Under the pieces are notes generated by a model, which saw only the letters and a list, made by a program, of their open reading frames with translations, made no database searches and was not told the DNA's origin. Shown here in pieces: positions 63,305 to 64,000 of a stretch of DNA of 64,000 nt (the stretch's first letter is position 1; each line of letters begins with the position of its first letter). Origin of the DNA: Trichomonas tenax. Lineage: Eukaryota > Parabasalia > Trichomonadida > Trichomonadidae. The stretch spans positions 45,280-109,279 of the forward strand of contig JALKBU010000049.1 of NCBI GenBank assembly GCA_023091735.1. The letters run 5' to 3'. A program made the translations under genes and the position numbers.

Positions 63305-63600
63305 TCACTACAAACTAACTGAAAACACGCTCAGTCACTACAAACTAACTGAAAACACGCTCAGTCACTACAAACTAACTGAAAACAAGCTCAGTCACTA
63401 CAAACTAACTGAAAACAAGCTCAGTCACTACAAACTAACTGAAAACAAGCTCAGTCACTACAAAGTAGCTGAAAACAAGCTCAGTCACTACAAAGTAGCT
63501 GAAAACAAGCTCAGTCACTACAAAGTAGCTGAAAACAAGCTCAGTCACTACAAACTAACTGAAAACAAGCTCAGTCACTACAAAGTAGCTGAAAAGAAGC
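63305..63600. repeat. 30-bp minisatellite, about ten copies
   Basis: Head-to-tail copies of a 30-bp unit starting TCACTACAAA and ending GCTCAG, without spacers. Two variable sites exist: CTAACT in copies 1-5 and 9, GTAGCT in copies 6-8 and 10; CACGC in copies 1-2 and CAAGC later, with GAAGC in the last. The final copy is cut off after 26 bp. The lack of spacers rules out CRISPR. The pattern of variants suggests expansion in blocks. Confidence 0.97.
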
Positions 63601-64000
63601 CTTTTGGAAGATGCTATTTTTTGACAACCATATGAAAAATTTTTTTACCTATATTATTATCTTAAAATTTTCTTATTTTCTAATTCGTTTTCAATTTTTA
63701 TGGATTAATCATTGGTTTATCATAATTCCTAAATTGCAATTGCAAAGTATATTATTTCTTGGTATGAAATATTGCAATAAATAAAAGGTGTGTTTATATT
63801 GTATTTAGAAATCGAATTCAATGCATATAATTAGGAACTTAAATATCAAATATCAACGTATTATTGCATTATATTTGTGATGCAATCTTATCAAGTCTCT
63901 TAATTCCGTTCTAAATTCAAGAATATTCTTCTTGTGCCAAATATATACGGAATTATTAAGCATTCATGCGACAAAATTAATAAGTGTCATCCACAGAGAA
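63601..64000. other. AT-rich right end of window
   Basis: 400 bp of AT-rich DNA to the window edge. No coding frame or RNA gene is supported. Confidence 0.5.

Noticed and set aside
63305..63600. Direct repeats as a CRISPR array
   Set aside because: The 30-bp units abut with no unique spacers, and the genome is eukaryotic; this is a minisatellite.

Overview
The window looks like nuclear DNA of a trichomonad (parabasalid) protist, most likely Tritrichomonas or a close relative. This is inferred from gene content and style, not from a database match. The supporting signs are AT-rich spacers, genes with no introns I could see, very short 5' leaders with TCA-type initiator elements (actin, 3741, 24501), an RNA polymerase II largest subunit whose tail lacks regular YSPTSPS heptads, a BspA-type leucine-rich-repeat surface protein, and a decayed element resembling Maverick/Polinton DNA.

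Layout. 1-3.8 kb: the start of a gene running off the left edge, a broken BspA-like surface protein gene, and a small unknown gene. 3.8-7 kb: gene-free DNA containing a near-perfect 168-bp foldback repeat. 7-15 kb: a Sec7-domain Arf exchange factor, a 5'-truncated acetyltransferase relic, a helical-repeat protein, and a GH47 alpha-1,2-mannosidase split by one in-frame TAG. 15-19.3 kb: gene-poor DNA with a long purine-skewed tract and a ~290-bp MITE. 19.3-23 kb: a 3.6-kb multiply broken gene of unknown function. 23-31.4 kb: a membrane protein, a long coiled-coil protein, Sm D1, a Rab5-interacting-type membrane protein, an ABCA-type transporter split by one in-frame TAG, and tRNA-Phe. 31.4-37.5 kb: repeats, an acidic coiled-coil protein, and a broken repeat-type surface protein. 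37.8-49 kb: the best conserved block, with ALG2, RPB1, CFAP58 and actin. 49-56 kb: two decayed helical-repeat genes and a GH38 alpha-mannosidase. 56-59 kb: Maverick-like relics. 59-64 kb: a RhoGAP gene and a 30-bp minisatellite.

Function. The intact genes are housekeeping: transcription (RPB1), splicing (Sm D1), translation (tRNA-Phe), membrane traffic (Sec7 ArfGEF, RhoGAP), ER and glycan work (ALG2, GH38, Rab5ip-type protein), and cytoskeleton or flagellum (actin, CFAP58, coiled-coil proteins). There are no operons; each gene appears to have its own promoter. RPB1, ALG2 and actin use many C-ending codons, while the spacers and broken genes are strongly AT-rich.

Most notable: (1) about nine loci are broken, two by a single in-frame TAG with every catalytic motif intact; (2) the motif TTTACATGWCA recurs in spacers near start codons and inside the arms of the MITE; (3) the foldback and MITE elements; (4) the Maverick-like graveyard; (5) the irregular RPB1 tail. 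I did not find a clearly new defence or biosynthetic system. The motif/MITE link is the closest to an undescribed one.
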